This document shows, one piece after another, positions 1 to 8,549 of a stretch of DNA of 64,000 nt. The number at the start of each line of letters is the position of its first letter. Position 1 is the stretch's first letter. A program made the position numbers and the translations under genes. The stretch spans positions 62,001 to 126,000 of the forward strand of contig NZ_PYGD01000004.1 of NCBI RefSeq assembly GCF_003014535.1, read 5' to 3'. The notes below the pieces were generated by a model that searched no databases, was not told the origin of the DNA, and saw only the letters and a list, made by a program, of their open reading frames with translations. The stretch is from Taibaiella chishuiensis (GTDB lineage Bacteria; Bacteroidota; Bacteroidia; Chitinophagales; Chitinophagaceae).

Positions 1-546
1 GTCGGGCTGGAAGCCGCAACGGTCGGCAAATACCTGGTAATAAGGCGGCATATCGCTAAGCAGTGCTTGTTGGGGGAGCAGGGCGGTACGCAGGTCGGTT
101 TGGCCGGCATAAGTGTGCTGGTAAATAGTAGTTGTTGCCAGCTGTAAACCCAGGCCCAGCAATTGATCGACCAGGATGATGCTGTTCCTGTTCCAGTCGG
201 CGAGCTGGCCGGCAGGAGCTTCAAATGCAGGCCTGATGCGGTATTCGAAGTGTTCGAAAAAAGGGGCATTGCCGTAAAGCGATACAATGGTCTTCCAGTG
301 GTTATCCTGCCAGTTGGTACGGTCGGAGATCTGTACCTCCTGCACGGCTATGCGTTGGTTACGGCCGCGGTCGAGCGGCAGGCTCATCAGGAGTTTGCCT
401 TCGGGAGCGGCCAGGTAATAACGGTTGCGGTAACTCATTTTCTGGTAGTGCTCGGCAGCGTCGAACGTTACGCTGCCCGCCTGCAGGGCGTAGGCCCACC
501 AGCTTACCGGCGGGAACGGAATAAAGGAAGAGATCATTGGGGCCAT
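1..546 (-). CDS. WbqC-like family protein (partial, C-terminus outside window)
   Basis: The gene runs off the left edge, so only the N-terminal 182 or so residues are visible. Translation begins MAPMISSFIPFPPVSWW from the ATG at 544-546; a second ATG three codons later (537) is equally possible. Visible motifs typical of Bacteroidota WbqC-like proteins are the PPVSWWAYAL start, the YRNRYYLAAPEGKLLMSLPL strand and the NWQDNHWKTIVSLYGNAPFF segment. The family is linked to polysaccharide or LPS biosynthesis loci in other bacteria, but its reaction is not firmly known. It lies downstream of rel in the same direction, separated by about 1.1 kb of repeats, so co-transcription is unlikely. The family call rests on remembered motif pattern only. 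Confidence 0.72.
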   Translation of the reverse strand, partial: MAPMISSFIPFPPVSWWAYALQAGSVTFDAAEHYQKMSYRNRYYLAAPEGKLLMSLPLDRGRNQRIAVQEVQISDRTNWQDNHWKTIVSLYGNAPFFEHFEYRIRPAFEAPAGQLADWNRNSIILVDQLLGLGLQLATTTIYQHTYAGQTDLRTALLPQQALLSDMPPYYQVFADRCGFQPD

Positions 547-570
547 GTGCGGATCAGGGGGCGGGGAAAT

Positions 571-690
571 TTTGAGTTTTGAGTTTTGAATTTTGAGTGT
601 TGGGTATTGAGTATTGAGTATTGAGTATTGAGTATTGAGTATTGAGTATTGAGTATTGAGTATTGAGTGTTGAGTAATGTGTATTGAAGG
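571..690. repeat. heptanucleotide tandem repeat (GTATTGA)n
   Basis: Nine exact head-to-tail copies of GTATTGA run from 604 to 666. They are followed by degenerate copies (GTGTTGA, GTAATG) and preceded by related TTTTGAG/TTTTGAA hexamer-like text from 571. Copy number of such an array is likely to vary by slippage. It contains no gene. Confidence 0.93.
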
Positions 691-754
691 GATGGATGTC
701 ATGCGGAGTAAAACTAAGCATCTTATCGGTTAGCAGGCTTTGTCTACGGGCGAA

Positions 755-1520
755 TGTTACGCGAGTTATGCTTATCGCTTACCTGCACTTACGCTACCTC
801 CATTGTCATTCTTCGTAAGTAAGGGCTTATTATCGCTTACGCTCCCTCCATTAAGATCCTTCGCTGCGCTCAGGATGACAAAGGGCTCCCTCGGGAAGGT
901 AAGGCTTATTACCGCTTATGCGCCCTCCATTAAGATCCTTCGCTGCGCTCAGGATGACAAGGGGCTCCCTCGGGAAGGTAAGGCTTATTACCGCTTGTGC
1001 GCTCTCTATTAAGATCCTTCGCTGCGCTCAGGATGACAAGGGCCTCCCTCGGGAAGGTAAGGCTTATTACCGCTTATGCGCCCTCTATTAAGATCCTTCG
1101 CTGCGCTCAGGATGACAATGGCTCCCTCTGTAAGGTAAGGGCTTATTACCGCTTATGAGCCCTCTATTAAGATCCTTCGCTGCGCTCAGGATGACAATGG
1201 CTCCCTCCGTAAGGTAAGGGCTTATTACCGCTTATGCTCCCTCCATTAAGATCCTTCGCTGCGCTCAGGATGACAATGGCTCCCTCGGGAAGGTAAGGCT
1301 TATTACCGCTTGTGCGCCCTCCATTAAGATCCTTCGCTGCGCTCAGGATGACAATGGCTCCCTCTGTAAGGTAAGGGCTTATTGCCGCTTGTGCGCCCTC
1401 TATTAAGATCCTTCGCTGCGCTCAGGATGACAGGGGCTCCCTCGGGAAGGTAAGGCTTATTACCGCTTTCGCTCCCTCCAGTAAGATCCTTCGCTGCGCT
1501 CAGGATGACAATGGCTCCCT
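755..1520. repeat. array of nine ~79-bp tandem repeats with internal hairpins
   Basis: The core AAGATCCTTCGCTGCGCTCA recurs with core starts at 851, 930, 1009, 1088, 1167, 1246, 1324, 1403 and 1481, a period of 78-79 bp. A decayed copy lies before the first at about 790-850. Each unit carries two inverted repeats: ATCCT...AGGAT around the core, and GGTAA-GGCTTA-TTACC in the linker. The minus-strand reading of the core gives HPERSEG/ILSAAKDL-like peptides, a pattern often mispredicted as protein in many bacterial genomes. Linkers are repeats too, so this is not a CRISPR array. No gene is supported here. Confidence 0.93.
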
Positions 1521-1634
1521 CTAACATCTCACATCTAACATCTCACATCTAACATCTCATATCTAACATCTCATATCTAACATCTCACATCTCATATCTC
1601 ACATCTCATATCTCATATCTCACATCTCAACATT
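1519..1634. repeat. heptanucleotide tandem repeat (ATCTCAC/ATCTAAC/ATCTCAT)n
   Basis: About sixteen 7-bp units alternate between ATCTCAC, ATCTAAC and ATCTCAT, ending six bases before the stop codon of rel. Together with the GTATTGA array on the other side it brackets the 79-bp repeat block. The 3' end of the rel transcript must run into this array, as no ordinary terminator hairpin was seen before it. Confidence 0.9.
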
Positions 1635-1639
1635 AAACA

Positions 1640-3880
1640 CTACTCATCCCCGGCTTCGATCCTTTCTACCTTGGTAATGCCCGGGATAGCGCCCAGCTTG
1701 ATACACAGCTCGTCGAGTTCTTCGCGGTCGTGTACAAACACCATGATCGTACCTTCGAATACACCGTCGGTAGAGTCGACGCTGATCGAACGCATGTTCA
1801 TGTTGAGCTCGTCGGTAATTACGTTGGTAATGTTGCGGATGATGCCCACGTCGTCAAGCCCGGTAAGCTTTACGCCCGTAAGGAACGATATCTCTTTGTT
1901 CTTGGCCCATTTGGTCTTCACGATACGGTGGGCATAGTTGGCCATCAATTGTGCCGCATTCGGACAGTCGTTACGGTGTATCTTCAGGCCTTCGCCCGAG
2001 GTGATAAAGCCGAATACGGCATCGCCCGGGATCGGCTGGCAACACTGCGCCAGCTTATACAGGATCTTATCGGAACTTTCGCCAAAGATGATCAGCTCGG
2101 TACCTTTGCCAACGGTTTCTTTGTCTTCGTGGTGCTTCTTAGGTTCCGATTTTATCACTTCCTTCACCGGTTGTACCAGCTTGTCGCCGGCAATGGTAAA
2201 GGTTTTGAGCGGTTTCAGATCAAAAGAGCCTACCGCTATGCCATAGTAAAGGTCGAGCGGCGAGGCCAGTTTAAAGAAGTTGGTAATCTCGTTGATGTTG
2301 TGCGATGAGGGCTGCAGGCCCATATGGTCGAGCTTGCGGTGCAGCATATCTTTGCCATCCTCTGCAATGCGCCGTTTCTCTTCACGCAGATAATATTTGA
2401 TCCTCGACTTGGCTTTGGCCGTAACCACGAAGTTGAGCCAGTCTTCGGTAGGTTTTTGTTTCGAAGAGGTAATGATCTCGATCTGGTCGCCGCTTTTCAG
2501 CACATTACTGATCGGTGTAAGGCGGTAGTTAACCTTGGCGCCGATACAACGGGCGCCCAACTCCGAGTGGATGTCGAAGGCGAGATCGAGTGCGGTAGCA
2601 CCTTTGGGCAATACGCGCATATCCCCTTTGGGGGTATATACATAAATTTCTTCGGTAAACAGGTCGAGCTTGAAGTCCTGTACAAAATCGAGCGTATCCG
2701 TATCGGGGTTGTTCAGTACTTCGCCGATATGTTTGAGCCAGGCATCCAGCTTGCTTTCGCTGGTAGCGCCTTCTTTATATTTCCAGTGTGCGGCGAGGCC
2801 TTTCTCGGCAATCTCGTTCATACGCTCGGTACGGATCTGCACTTCCACCCAGCGCCCGCCGGGGCCCATCACCGTGGTATGCAGGGCTTCGTAACCATTA
2901 CTTTTAGGCATGCTCAGCCAGTCGCGTAAGCGCTCGGGGCTTGGCTGGTAATAATTGGTAATGATCGAGTACGCTTTCCAGCAGTCGGCCTTTTCTCTTT
3001 CCCTGGGCGACTTCAGGATAATACGGATGGCAAACAGGTCGTACACCTCGTTAAAGGCCACGTGTTTGGTGCGCATTTTATTCCAGATCGAGTGGATGGA
3101 CTTAGGCCGGCCGTAGATCTCGAAGTCGAAGTCCTGCCCGGAAAGCTCTTCTTTGACCGGTTTGATAAATTCGTTGATATAGCGGGTACGGTCGCGTTTC
3201 GTTTCCTTCAGGCGGCGAACGATGTCGAGGTACACATCGGGTTGGGTATACTTGAGCGCAAGGTCTTCCAGCTCGGTCTTGATCTCGTACAAACCCAGGC
3301 GGTGGGCCAGGGGCGTAAAGATATAAGTCGTTTCCGAGGCGATCTTGAGCTGTTTTTCACGGGTCATACTGGTCAGCGTACGCATGTTATGCAGGCGGTC
3401 GGCCAGTTTGATCAGGATCACGCGGGGGTCTTCGGCCAGGGTCAGCAGGATCTTCCGGAAGTTCTCGGCCTGCATCGAGGCCGTGGCTTTGATGTCCACC
3501 ACGTTCGATATCTTGGTCAGCCCGTCGATAATGCGGGCATAGGTTTCGCCGAATTCATGGCTGATGTCTTCCAGGCTGATCTCGGTATCTTCTACCACAT
3601 CATGCATCAGGGCGCAGCAGGCGGAGGTAACGCCCAGGCCGATCTCTTCCACCACGATGCGGGCTACGGCCAGGGGATGCAGGATATAAGGTTCGCCCGA
3701 TTTGCGGCGCATATCCTTATGTGCATCGGCGGCCAGTTCGAATGCGCGGCGCAGGTGTTTCCGGTCTCCTTTTTTAATTCGCTGTTTGAGGGCACGCAGT
3801 AAGGCACGGTATTCTCTTAAGATCAGTTTCTTCTCCTGTTCCTCATCTATGGGTTGCGTATATAATAACGGGGTACTCAT
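1640..3880 (-). CDS. rel: bifunctional (p)ppGpp synthetase/hydrolase, RelA/SpoT family
   Basis: The 746-residue length and domain order match long RSH enzymes, which make and degrade the stringent-response alarmone (p)ppGpp in the cytoplasm. The HD hydrolase domain is intact, with HD at 93-94 in the motif HDVVEDT. The synthetase domain includes YGRPKSIHSIWNKM (256-269) and GYEALHTTV (329-337). A TGS domain follows at about 410-470 (YVYTPKGDMRVLPKGATALD), and the C-terminal ACT domain covers roughly the last 80 residues. Because both catalytic domains look complete, this is probably a bifunctional Rel rather than a degenerate RelA. It reads toward the repeat array. The start at 3880 (MSTPLLYTQP) has no better alternative nearby. 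Confidence 0.96.
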   Translation of the reverse strand: MSTPLLYTQPIDEEQEKKLILREYRALLRALKQRIKKGDRKHLRRAFELAADAHKDMRRKSGEPYILHPLAVARIVVEEIGLGVTSACCALMHDVVEDTEISLEDISHEFGETYARIIDGLTKISNVVDIKATASMQAENFRKILLTLAEDPRVILIKLADRLHNMRTLTSMTREKQLKIASETTYIFTPLAHRLGLYEIKTELEDLALKYTQPDVYLDIVRRLKETKRDRTRYINEFIKPVKEELSGQDFDFEIYGRPKSIHSIWNKMRTKHVAFNEVYDLFAIRIILKSPREREKADCWKAYSIITNYYQPSPERLRDWLSMPKSNGYEALHTTVMGPGGRWVEVQIRTERMNEIAEKGLAAHWKYKEGATSESKLDAWLKHIGEVLNNPDTDTLDFVQDFKLDLFTEEIYVYTPKGDMRVLPKGATALDLAFDIHSELGARCIGAKVNYRLTPISNVLKSGDQIEIITSSKQKPTEDWLNFVVTAKAKSRIKYYLREEKRRIAEDGKDMLHRKLDHMGLQPSSHNINEITNFFKLASPLDLYYGIAVGSFDLKPLKTFTIAGDKLVQPVKEVIKSEPKKHHEDKETVGKGTELIIFGESSDKILYKLAQCCQPIPGDAVFGFITSGEGLKIHRNDCPNAAQLMANYAHRIVKTKWAKNKEISFLTGVKLTGLDDVGIIRNITNVITDELNMNMRSISVDSTDGVFEGTIMVFVHDREELDELCIKLGAIPGITKVERIEAGDE

Positions 3881-3916
3881 ATTTTAATCTTGTTCTGTAG
3901 TCTAATTTACAAAATA

Positions 3917-3944
3917 AAACGGAAACCTGTGGGGCTTCCGTTTC
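3917..3944 (-). terminator. terminator of the small type IX cargo gene
   Basis: AAACGGAA and TTCCGTTT form an 8-bp stem with an 11-nt loop. On the minus strand it is followed by a TTTTATTTTG tract. It sits just beyond the stop codon at 3972. Confidence 0.65.
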
Positions 3945-3971
3945 AGCAATTCCTTGCAACAGTAGTTTTAT

Positions 3972-4346
3972 TTATCTGCTGATGATCATCTTGGCAGACT
4001 GTATGATTTTACCGAATTTATCGCGGGCAACAACCATGTAAATGCCTGCTGCGGCGCTTCCCAGGTTATTGAAGGTAAACTCGGCGGTATTTTTATCAAA
4101 TACGGATTGCTCGTCTATCTTACGGCCGATCAGGTTTACGATCTCGATCTTGCTCACCTCGTTGCGGAGGGAAGAAGACAGGCGAACGGTCGCAACGGTA
4201 TTGGCCGGGGTAGGGTATACCACGATGGTGCGGTCCTGGTTGGAAATTACATTTTTCTCCCCGTTTTGGGCAAAGGCAGCGTCCGGATTAACCAGCGCTA
4301 TGCCCGCAAGGATCAGTAAAAAAGTAAGCTTGTATATAAGTTTCAT
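3972..4346 (-). CDS. small secreted protein made mostly of a type IX sorting domain
   Basis: Starting at the ATG at 4346, the 124-residue product has a classical signal peptide (MKLIYKLTFLLILAGIALVN then PDAAFAQ). This is followed by a short linker and then a C-terminal domain of the T9SS type A pattern (IVVYPTPANTVATVRLS, then IEIVNLIGRKI and GIYMVVARDKFGKIIQSAKM). Such domains target cargo across the outer membrane through the type IX secretion system. There is almost no passenger domain between signal peptide and sorting domain, which is unusual. A longer frame exists upstream to 4418, but it would bury the signal peptide and place the start inside the likely -7 box, so it was rejected. 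Confidence 0.82.
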   Translation of the reverse strand: MKLIYKLTFLLILAGIALVNPDAAFAQNGEKNVISNQDRTIVVYPTPANTVATVRLSSSLRNEVSKIEIVNLIGRKIDEQSVFDKNTAEFTFNNLGSAAAGIYMVVARDKFGKIIQSAKMIISR

Positions 4347-4415
4347 AGACTGTGTATTAGGATTGTGTTCGTATTGTTTTAACGGATTTCGGCTTATAAA
4401 AAGCAAATTATGATG

Positions 4416-4423
4416 CAAATATA
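4416..4423 (-). promoter_or_regulatory. -7 box TATATTTG for the small cargo gene
   Basis: Exact match to the Bacteroidota sigma-70 -7 consensus TAnnTTTG on the minus strand, about 70 bp upstream of the chosen start. No good -33 TTTG was seen at the right spacing. Confidence 0.5.
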
Positions 4424-4634
4424 GGTACTGGAATTATTTTTTTCTATTTTTTGTGCAAAAAATTACAAAAATTAACCATAGACATATTCTATAATCCGTA
4501 TTGTAACCGCATGCATCATGGCTTCTTTATGGATAACACAAAACATATGCCAATGTTTAAACTTCCTGCAGCGATGACAAAATATTGACTTTTGGCAGGC
4601 CTCCGGGTTTAATCTGTCCCGGTAAAGACAACCG

Positions 4635-4681
4635 GGGAACCTGTTTACCCCTAATCCGTCAGGAAAATAAAACAGGTTCCC
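4635..4681 (-). terminator. 12-bp perfect inverted repeat downstream of sppA
   Basis: GGGAACCTGTTT (4635-4646) and AAACAGGTTCCC (4670-4681) pair perfectly around a 23-nt loop, 12 bp after the sppA stop. There is no strong U-tract, so it may stabilise or terminate the sppA mRNA rather than act as a canonical terminator. Confidence 0.5.
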
Positions 4682-4692
4682 GGCAAAATGGC

Positions 4693-6486
4693 TTAACGGA
4701 TGTCAGGTACATAAGGCATCATCATCCAGATGCGGTTCTTTTGCTCCTGCATGGTCTTCAACATACGGAACCAGCGGTACTCGCGGCCCAGTTCCCTTTC
4801 CAGGAATTGCTCGGCCAGTATTTTTTCGCTGGTGCTGCTGCCCTGCACCATACGCATGAATTTTTCCAGTTTGTCTTCGGCAGCCGGGTAGGTTACCAGT
4901 TTGTAATCTTTAAGTTTGGCAATGGTCGCCGCACTGGCTACCGCGCGGTCGAGACCGCCTATGGCATCTACCAGCCCGTTTTTCAAACCTGCGGTACCGG
5001 TCCATACACGGCCCTGTCCGATGCTGTCCACATAAGCCACATCCATTTTACGGCCGGCAGCCACGCGGCTTTTAAACGTCGCGTAGATGGTATCCACGCT
5101 GTTCTGGATAAATTTCTTTTCCTGTTCGGTCATGGGGCGGTTCATATTCGGGAAGTCGGCGTAAGGAGCGTTTTTCTCGCCGTCGAACGTAACGCCCAGT
5201 TTCTCGTTAAAGAATGCCTGGGTATTAAACATCATACCGAATACGCCGATACTGCCGGTAATGGTATTGGGCAGGGCAAAAATGCTGTCGGCCTGGCAGG
5301 AGATGTAATAACCGCCGCTGGCTGCAAGGTCGCCCATCGATACGACGATTGGTTTTTTCTTGCGCAGCAGTTGCAGTTCGCGCAGGATCACTTCGGAGGC
5401 CAGGGCGCTGCCGCCTGGTGAGTTTACGCGCATTACCACGGCCTTAATCCGGTCGTTGTCCCGCACTTTACGGATCTCTTTGATAAATGTTTCAGAGGCG
5501 ATCTGCTGGCCCGAGCCGGAGCCGGTACCGTCTACGATCTCGCCTTCGGCCACCAGTATGGCGATGCTGTTGTCGCTGGTTTTATCTTTTACCGAGTTTA
5601 CATAGTCGCTGATCGAGCTGAAGCGGATCTTGTCTTTTTCTTCGATACCGGTCTGTTTGCGCAGCAGGCTTTCTACCTCGTCTTTATAACGCAGGCCATC
5701 GGCCAGTTTATAGTTGATGGCATCGTGCGCGGTTTGTACGGCGCCCTGTTTGGCCCAGCCGTTAATGGTGGCGGTATCGGCTTGGGTATGCTCGCTGATG
5801 GCCAGCAGCATTTCGTTCCATACGTCCTGCTGTAATGCGGCCTGCTGTTTGCGGTTGGGCTCGCTCATCTTGTCCATGCGGAAAGGCTCGGTAGCGCTTT
5901 TGAACTGGCCGCAATAGAAGATCTCGGGTTGTACTTTCAGTTTGTCGAGCGCGCCTTTGAAGAAGGTGATCTGCGAGGAAAGGCCCTTCAGCTCTACCGT
6001 TCCGAGCGGGTTGATAAATACGCTGTCGGCTACGGAAGCAATAAAGTAATCGGCCTGGGGAATGAAGTCGCCGTAAGCATAGATGAATTTTTTGCTGGAT
6101 TTAAAATCCTTGAGGGCATTCCTGATCTGCTGGGCCGTGGCCAGGCCATTGGGCGAGCCGCCGGCTTTCAGGTAGATGCCTTTGATATTGTTATCCGTTT
6201 TGGCATAGGCAATGCTCTTCAGCAGGTCGTGGAGGCCGGCCGACTGGCTGTTGCCGCCGGTGAAGAGGGCCAGCGAATTGCTTTCGCCCAGTTCGTGGAA
6301 ATTATCGGTGAGATCAATAAATAGTATAGATTTGTCCTTGACCAGGGATTGTTCTTCTTTAACGGCAGCTCCGGATATAGATTTGGAGATAGAACCGATA
6401 ATGGCGAAGAAAGCTATAAAGAAAATAACTCCTGCAACGACCAGCGCTAAAAGCGAAGCGAAGAAAAACTTAAAAAACTGTTTCAT
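4693..6486 (-). CDS. sppA: signal peptide peptidase SppA, 67-kDa type
   Basis: A 597-residue protein with one N-terminal membrane helix (about residues 8-31) and two tandem SppA/ClpP-fold halves, as in the long 67K form. The catalytic dyad is visible: Lys196 in GQFKSATEPF of the first half and Ser390 in GDLAASGGYYIS of the second half. The enzyme degrades cleaved signal peptides in the inner membrane facing the periplasm. The C-terminal tail after about 540 is family-typical. An exact -7 box TATCTTTG lies about 20 bp upstream, giving a short leader. It is transcribed divergently from cdd. Confidence 0.95.
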   Translation of the reverse strand: MKQFFKFFFASLLALVVAGVIFFIAFFAIIGSISKSISGAAVKEEQSLVKDKSILFIDLTDNFHELGESNSLALFTGGNSQSAGLHDLLKSIAYAKTDNNIKGIYLKAGGSPNGLATAQQIRNALKDFKSSKKFIYAYGDFIPQADYFIASVADSVFINPLGTVELKGLSSQITFFKGALDKLKVQPEIFYCGQFKSATEPFRMDKMSEPNRKQQAALQQDVWNEMLLAISEHTQADTATINGWAKQGAVQTAHDAINYKLADGLRYKDEVESLLRKQTGIEEKDKIRFSSISDYVNSVKDKTSDNSIAILVAEGEIVDGTGSGSGQQIASETFIKEIRKVRDNDRIKAVVMRVNSPGGSALASEVILRELQLLRKKKPIVVSMGDLAASGGYYISCQADSIFALPNTITGSIGVFGMMFNTQAFFNEKLGVTFDGEKNAPYADFPNMNRPMTEQEKKFIQNSVDTIYATFKSRVAAGRKMDVAYVDSIGQGRVWTGTAGLKNGLVDAIGGLDRAVASAATIAKLKDYKLVTYPAAEDKLEKFMRMVQGSSTSEKILAEQFLERELGREYRWFRMLKTMQEQKNRIWMMMPYVPDIR

Positions 6487-6506
6487 ATTAAATTATACAT
6501 TTGGAG

Positions 6507-6514
6507 CAAAGATA
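6507..6514 (-). promoter_or_regulatory. -7 box TATCTTTG for sppA
   Basis: Exact TAnnTTTG match on the minus strand ending 20 bp before the sppA ATG. Confidence 0.6.
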
Positions 6515-6592
6515 GCTTTCTGGCCGGTAAATCATTCACCCCTTTGAGGTGGTTTAGCGTTGCCGGTATGCAGGTTGATAATATTTAACATT

Positions 6593-7078
6593 ATGGATAA
6601 AGCTTTTTCCTTTTCCTACCGGTTGCTGACAGATGCCAGCGGGCTGGAACCCGCAGAGGCAGCGCTGTTGGCGGCAGCCAACGAGGCGCAGCAGCTGGCT
6701 TATGCACCTTATTCCCGCTTCGAGGTGGGCGCCGCGCTGTTGCTCGACGACGGGGCTATTGTAAAAGGGGGCAACCAGGAAAATGCTTCCTACCCGGCGG
6801 GTATCTGCGCCGAACGTACCGCCTTGTCGGCAGCTTCCTCCCTGTACCCCGGCGTGCCCATAAGCGCTGTCGCCATCGCTTACCGCAACCTGGACCGCAA
6901 CGACCAGGGGGAAATGATCCTTTCGCCCTGTGGCATTTGCCGGCAGAGCCTGCTGGAAGCTTTCTCGCGCCAGGAAAAAAAGATAAAAATCATTATGAGC
7001 AGTCCCGCAGGCCGTATAATCGTGCTGGATAGCGTCGAAAACCTGCTCCCCTTCAGCTTTTCAGGCAGTTTTCTATAA
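6593..7078 (+). CDS. cdd: cytidine deaminase
   Basis: A 161-residue protein of the small tetrameric cytidine deaminase class, converting cytidine or deoxycytidine to uridine forms in pyrimidine salvage. The zinc site is complete: Cys72-Ala-Glu74 in GICAERTAL and Cys113/Cys116 in SPCGICRQSL. Substrate-binding FEVGAALLLDDG and GGNQENASYPAG precede it. The start MDKAFSF at 6593 is preferred over an in-frame ATG 33 bp upstream, because the longer form would add 11 residues with no counterpart in the family. It is a single gene, divergent from sppA. Confidence 0.95.
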   Translation: MDKAFSFSYRLLTDASGLEPAEAALLAAANEAQQLAYAPYSRFEVGAALLLDDGAIVKGGNQENASYPAGICAERTALSAASSLYPGVPISAVAIAYRNLDRNDQGEMILSPCGICRQSLLEAFSRQEKKIKIIMSSPAGRIIVLDSVENLLPFSFSGSFL

Positions 7079-7221
7079 AAAAATAAAATGCCCGGGATAG
7101 GGGTGTGGCTTTATTTAATTGTCATATTACGGTAATTGTTGACAGTTCAACTTGATACTATCAACAATTAACGCTATTTTTAGCCCAATTATTAAAGTTT
7201 TTAAATAAAATCTTTGTTTTA

Positions 7222-8307
7222 ATGGCATTATTTGATTATGTATTAGAGCCGCCATCCTATGGGTGGAAAGATGAGCAGGGCAACCTGGTGAAACCAACAC
7301 CAGCAATGATTTTGAAAGAGTTTTCGAGGAGGCTGAACATTTTCCGATGCCGTAAAAACTGGATGACTTTTACCAGCTGGGTACAGTTATTCTGCCTGTT
7401 GCCCTTCCTGTTTGTTTTCCTGTTTTATCATTTCAACTGGTGGTTTGTCGCAGCCGGTTTTGTGTACAGTATGATCCTGATGGGTACCCACGGTACGATC
7501 TGGTATCACCGTTACTGTACCCACGGCGCCTATACCTTCAAAAATAAATTCTGGCGTTTCGTTACCCAGCACCTGGTGATCAAAACGGTATTCGAAGAGA
7601 TCTATGCCGTATCCCACCATGTGCATCATGCCAAATCGGATGAGCCGGGCGATCCCTACAATGCCAGCGCCGGCTTCCTGTATTGCTTCCTGGCCGATGC
7701 CAATCACCAGCCCATTAACCGTAATCTTTCTGAAGAGGACTATAACCGCGTGGTGAACCTGATGAAGCATACCGGCGTTACCCCCAATAGCTATGCACAA
7801 TACAAGCGTTGGGGCAGTATCGACAGCCCTGCACGGGTACTGCTCAGCTGGGCCCTGAACTGGGGCTTCTGGTTCGGCGCCTTCTACCTGCTCGGTCAAT
7901 TCATTTTTAACGATGGTATTGGCTTTGCCTGCGCCCTGTTCGGTTCTGCTTTTGTATGGACGGCCGGTGTACGTACCTTCAACTACGAAGGTCATGGCAA
8001 GGGTAAAGACAAACGTGTGGATGGTGTCGATCATAACCGCAAGGACATGTCGATCAACCAGATCTGGCCGGGTTATGTAGCCGGCGAGTGGCACAACAAC
8101 CACCACCTGTATCCGGCCAGCGCCCGTTCAGGTTTCCTGCCTTACCAGCTCGACCTGGCTTATTGTTATGTAAGACTGCTGAGCCTGATCGGCGGGGTAG
8201 ACTCTTACCGCGATGCGAAAAAGCAATTCCTGGAAAATTATCATGCTCCTTACCTGGCCCAGAAAAAGGCCAATGGTAAGCTGAAAGAGGAAGTAGTGGA
8301 AGCTTAA
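7222..8307 (+). CDS. acyl-CoA/acyl-lipid desaturase (fatty acid desaturase type 1)
   Basis: A 361-residue integral membrane di-iron desaturase that introduces a cis double bond into fatty acyl chains, probably delta-9. All three histidine boxes are present: H90xxxxxH96 with H101 (HGTIWYHRYCTH), H132HxHH136 (HHVHH) and H291NNHH295 (HNNHH). Membrane helices flank the first box (VQLFCLLPFLFVFLFYHF and AGFVYSMILMG) and occur again at about 210-260. It is a single gene followed by a strong terminator. The precise regiospecificity cannot be read from sequence alone. Confidence 0.93.
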   Translation: MALFDYVLEPPSYGWKDEQGNLVKPTPAMILKEFSRRLNIFRCRKNWMTFTSWVQLFCLLPFLFVFLFYHFNWWFVAAGFVYSMILMGTHGTIWYHRYCTHGAYTFKNKFWRFVTQHLVIKTVFEEIYAVSHHVHHAKSDEPGDPYNASAGFLYCFLADANHQPINRNLSEEDYNRVVNLMKHTGVTPNSYAQYKRWGSIDSPARVLLSWALNWGFWFGAFYLLGQFIFNDGIGFACALFGSAFVWTAGVRTFNYEGHGKGKDKRVDGVDHNRKDMSINQIWPGYVAGEWHNNHHLYPASARSGFLPYQLDLAYCYVRLLSLIGGVDSYRDAKKQFLENYHAPYLAQKKANGKLKEEVVEA

Positions 8308-8338
8308 GTTCTTCCGTCTTTTCCAATATAAAAAACTG

Positions 8339-8372
8339 ATGCCGTTTCCGCCCCGGAAACGGCATTTTTTAT
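8339..8372 (+). terminator. terminator of the desaturase gene
   Basis: ATGCCGTTTCCG and CGGAAACGGCAT pair over 12 bp around a CCC loop, followed by TTTTTT. Confidence 0.9.
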
Positions 8373-8493
8373 GCCCGGTATGGAGTCCCCCGGTGTTATA
8401 CCGTGTTGTGGATAGGTAAAGCAGGCACGATCTTTACCAAAGGCCCGGGATTTAGAGCTGATCCGGAGTTTGAAAAAGAGGATAGGAAGAAGA

Positions 8494-8531
8494 ACAAAAA
8501 TGCGCTTTACCCGGCAGGGCAAAGCGCATTA
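8494..8531 (-). terminator. terminator of the symporter gene
   Basis: On the minus strand TAATGCGCTTT pairs with AAAGCGCAT around a GCCCTGCCGGGT loop and is followed by a T-rich tract (TTTTTG), just after the stop of the symporter gene. Confidence 0.8.
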
Positions 8532-8549
8532 GGTAAGGGTAAATTATCG

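Larger units (their letters stand above)
4347..4692. other. intergenic region between sppA and the small cargo gene
   Basis: 346 bp, AT-rich near 4430-4500. It holds the cargo-gene promoter at 4416-4423 and the inverted repeat downstream of sppA at 4635-4681. No convincing open frame was seen. Confidence 0.7.

Noticed and set aside
755-1520. CRISPR array
   Set aside because: The parts between cores are themselves repeated and not unique spacers, the period is constant at 78-79 bp, and no cas genes are present.
740-1527. Apparent proteins in the repeat block (both strands)
   Set aside because: They are translations of the 79-bp repeat with the familiar HPERSEG/ILSAAKDL pattern, lack any domain, and change frame with unit length.
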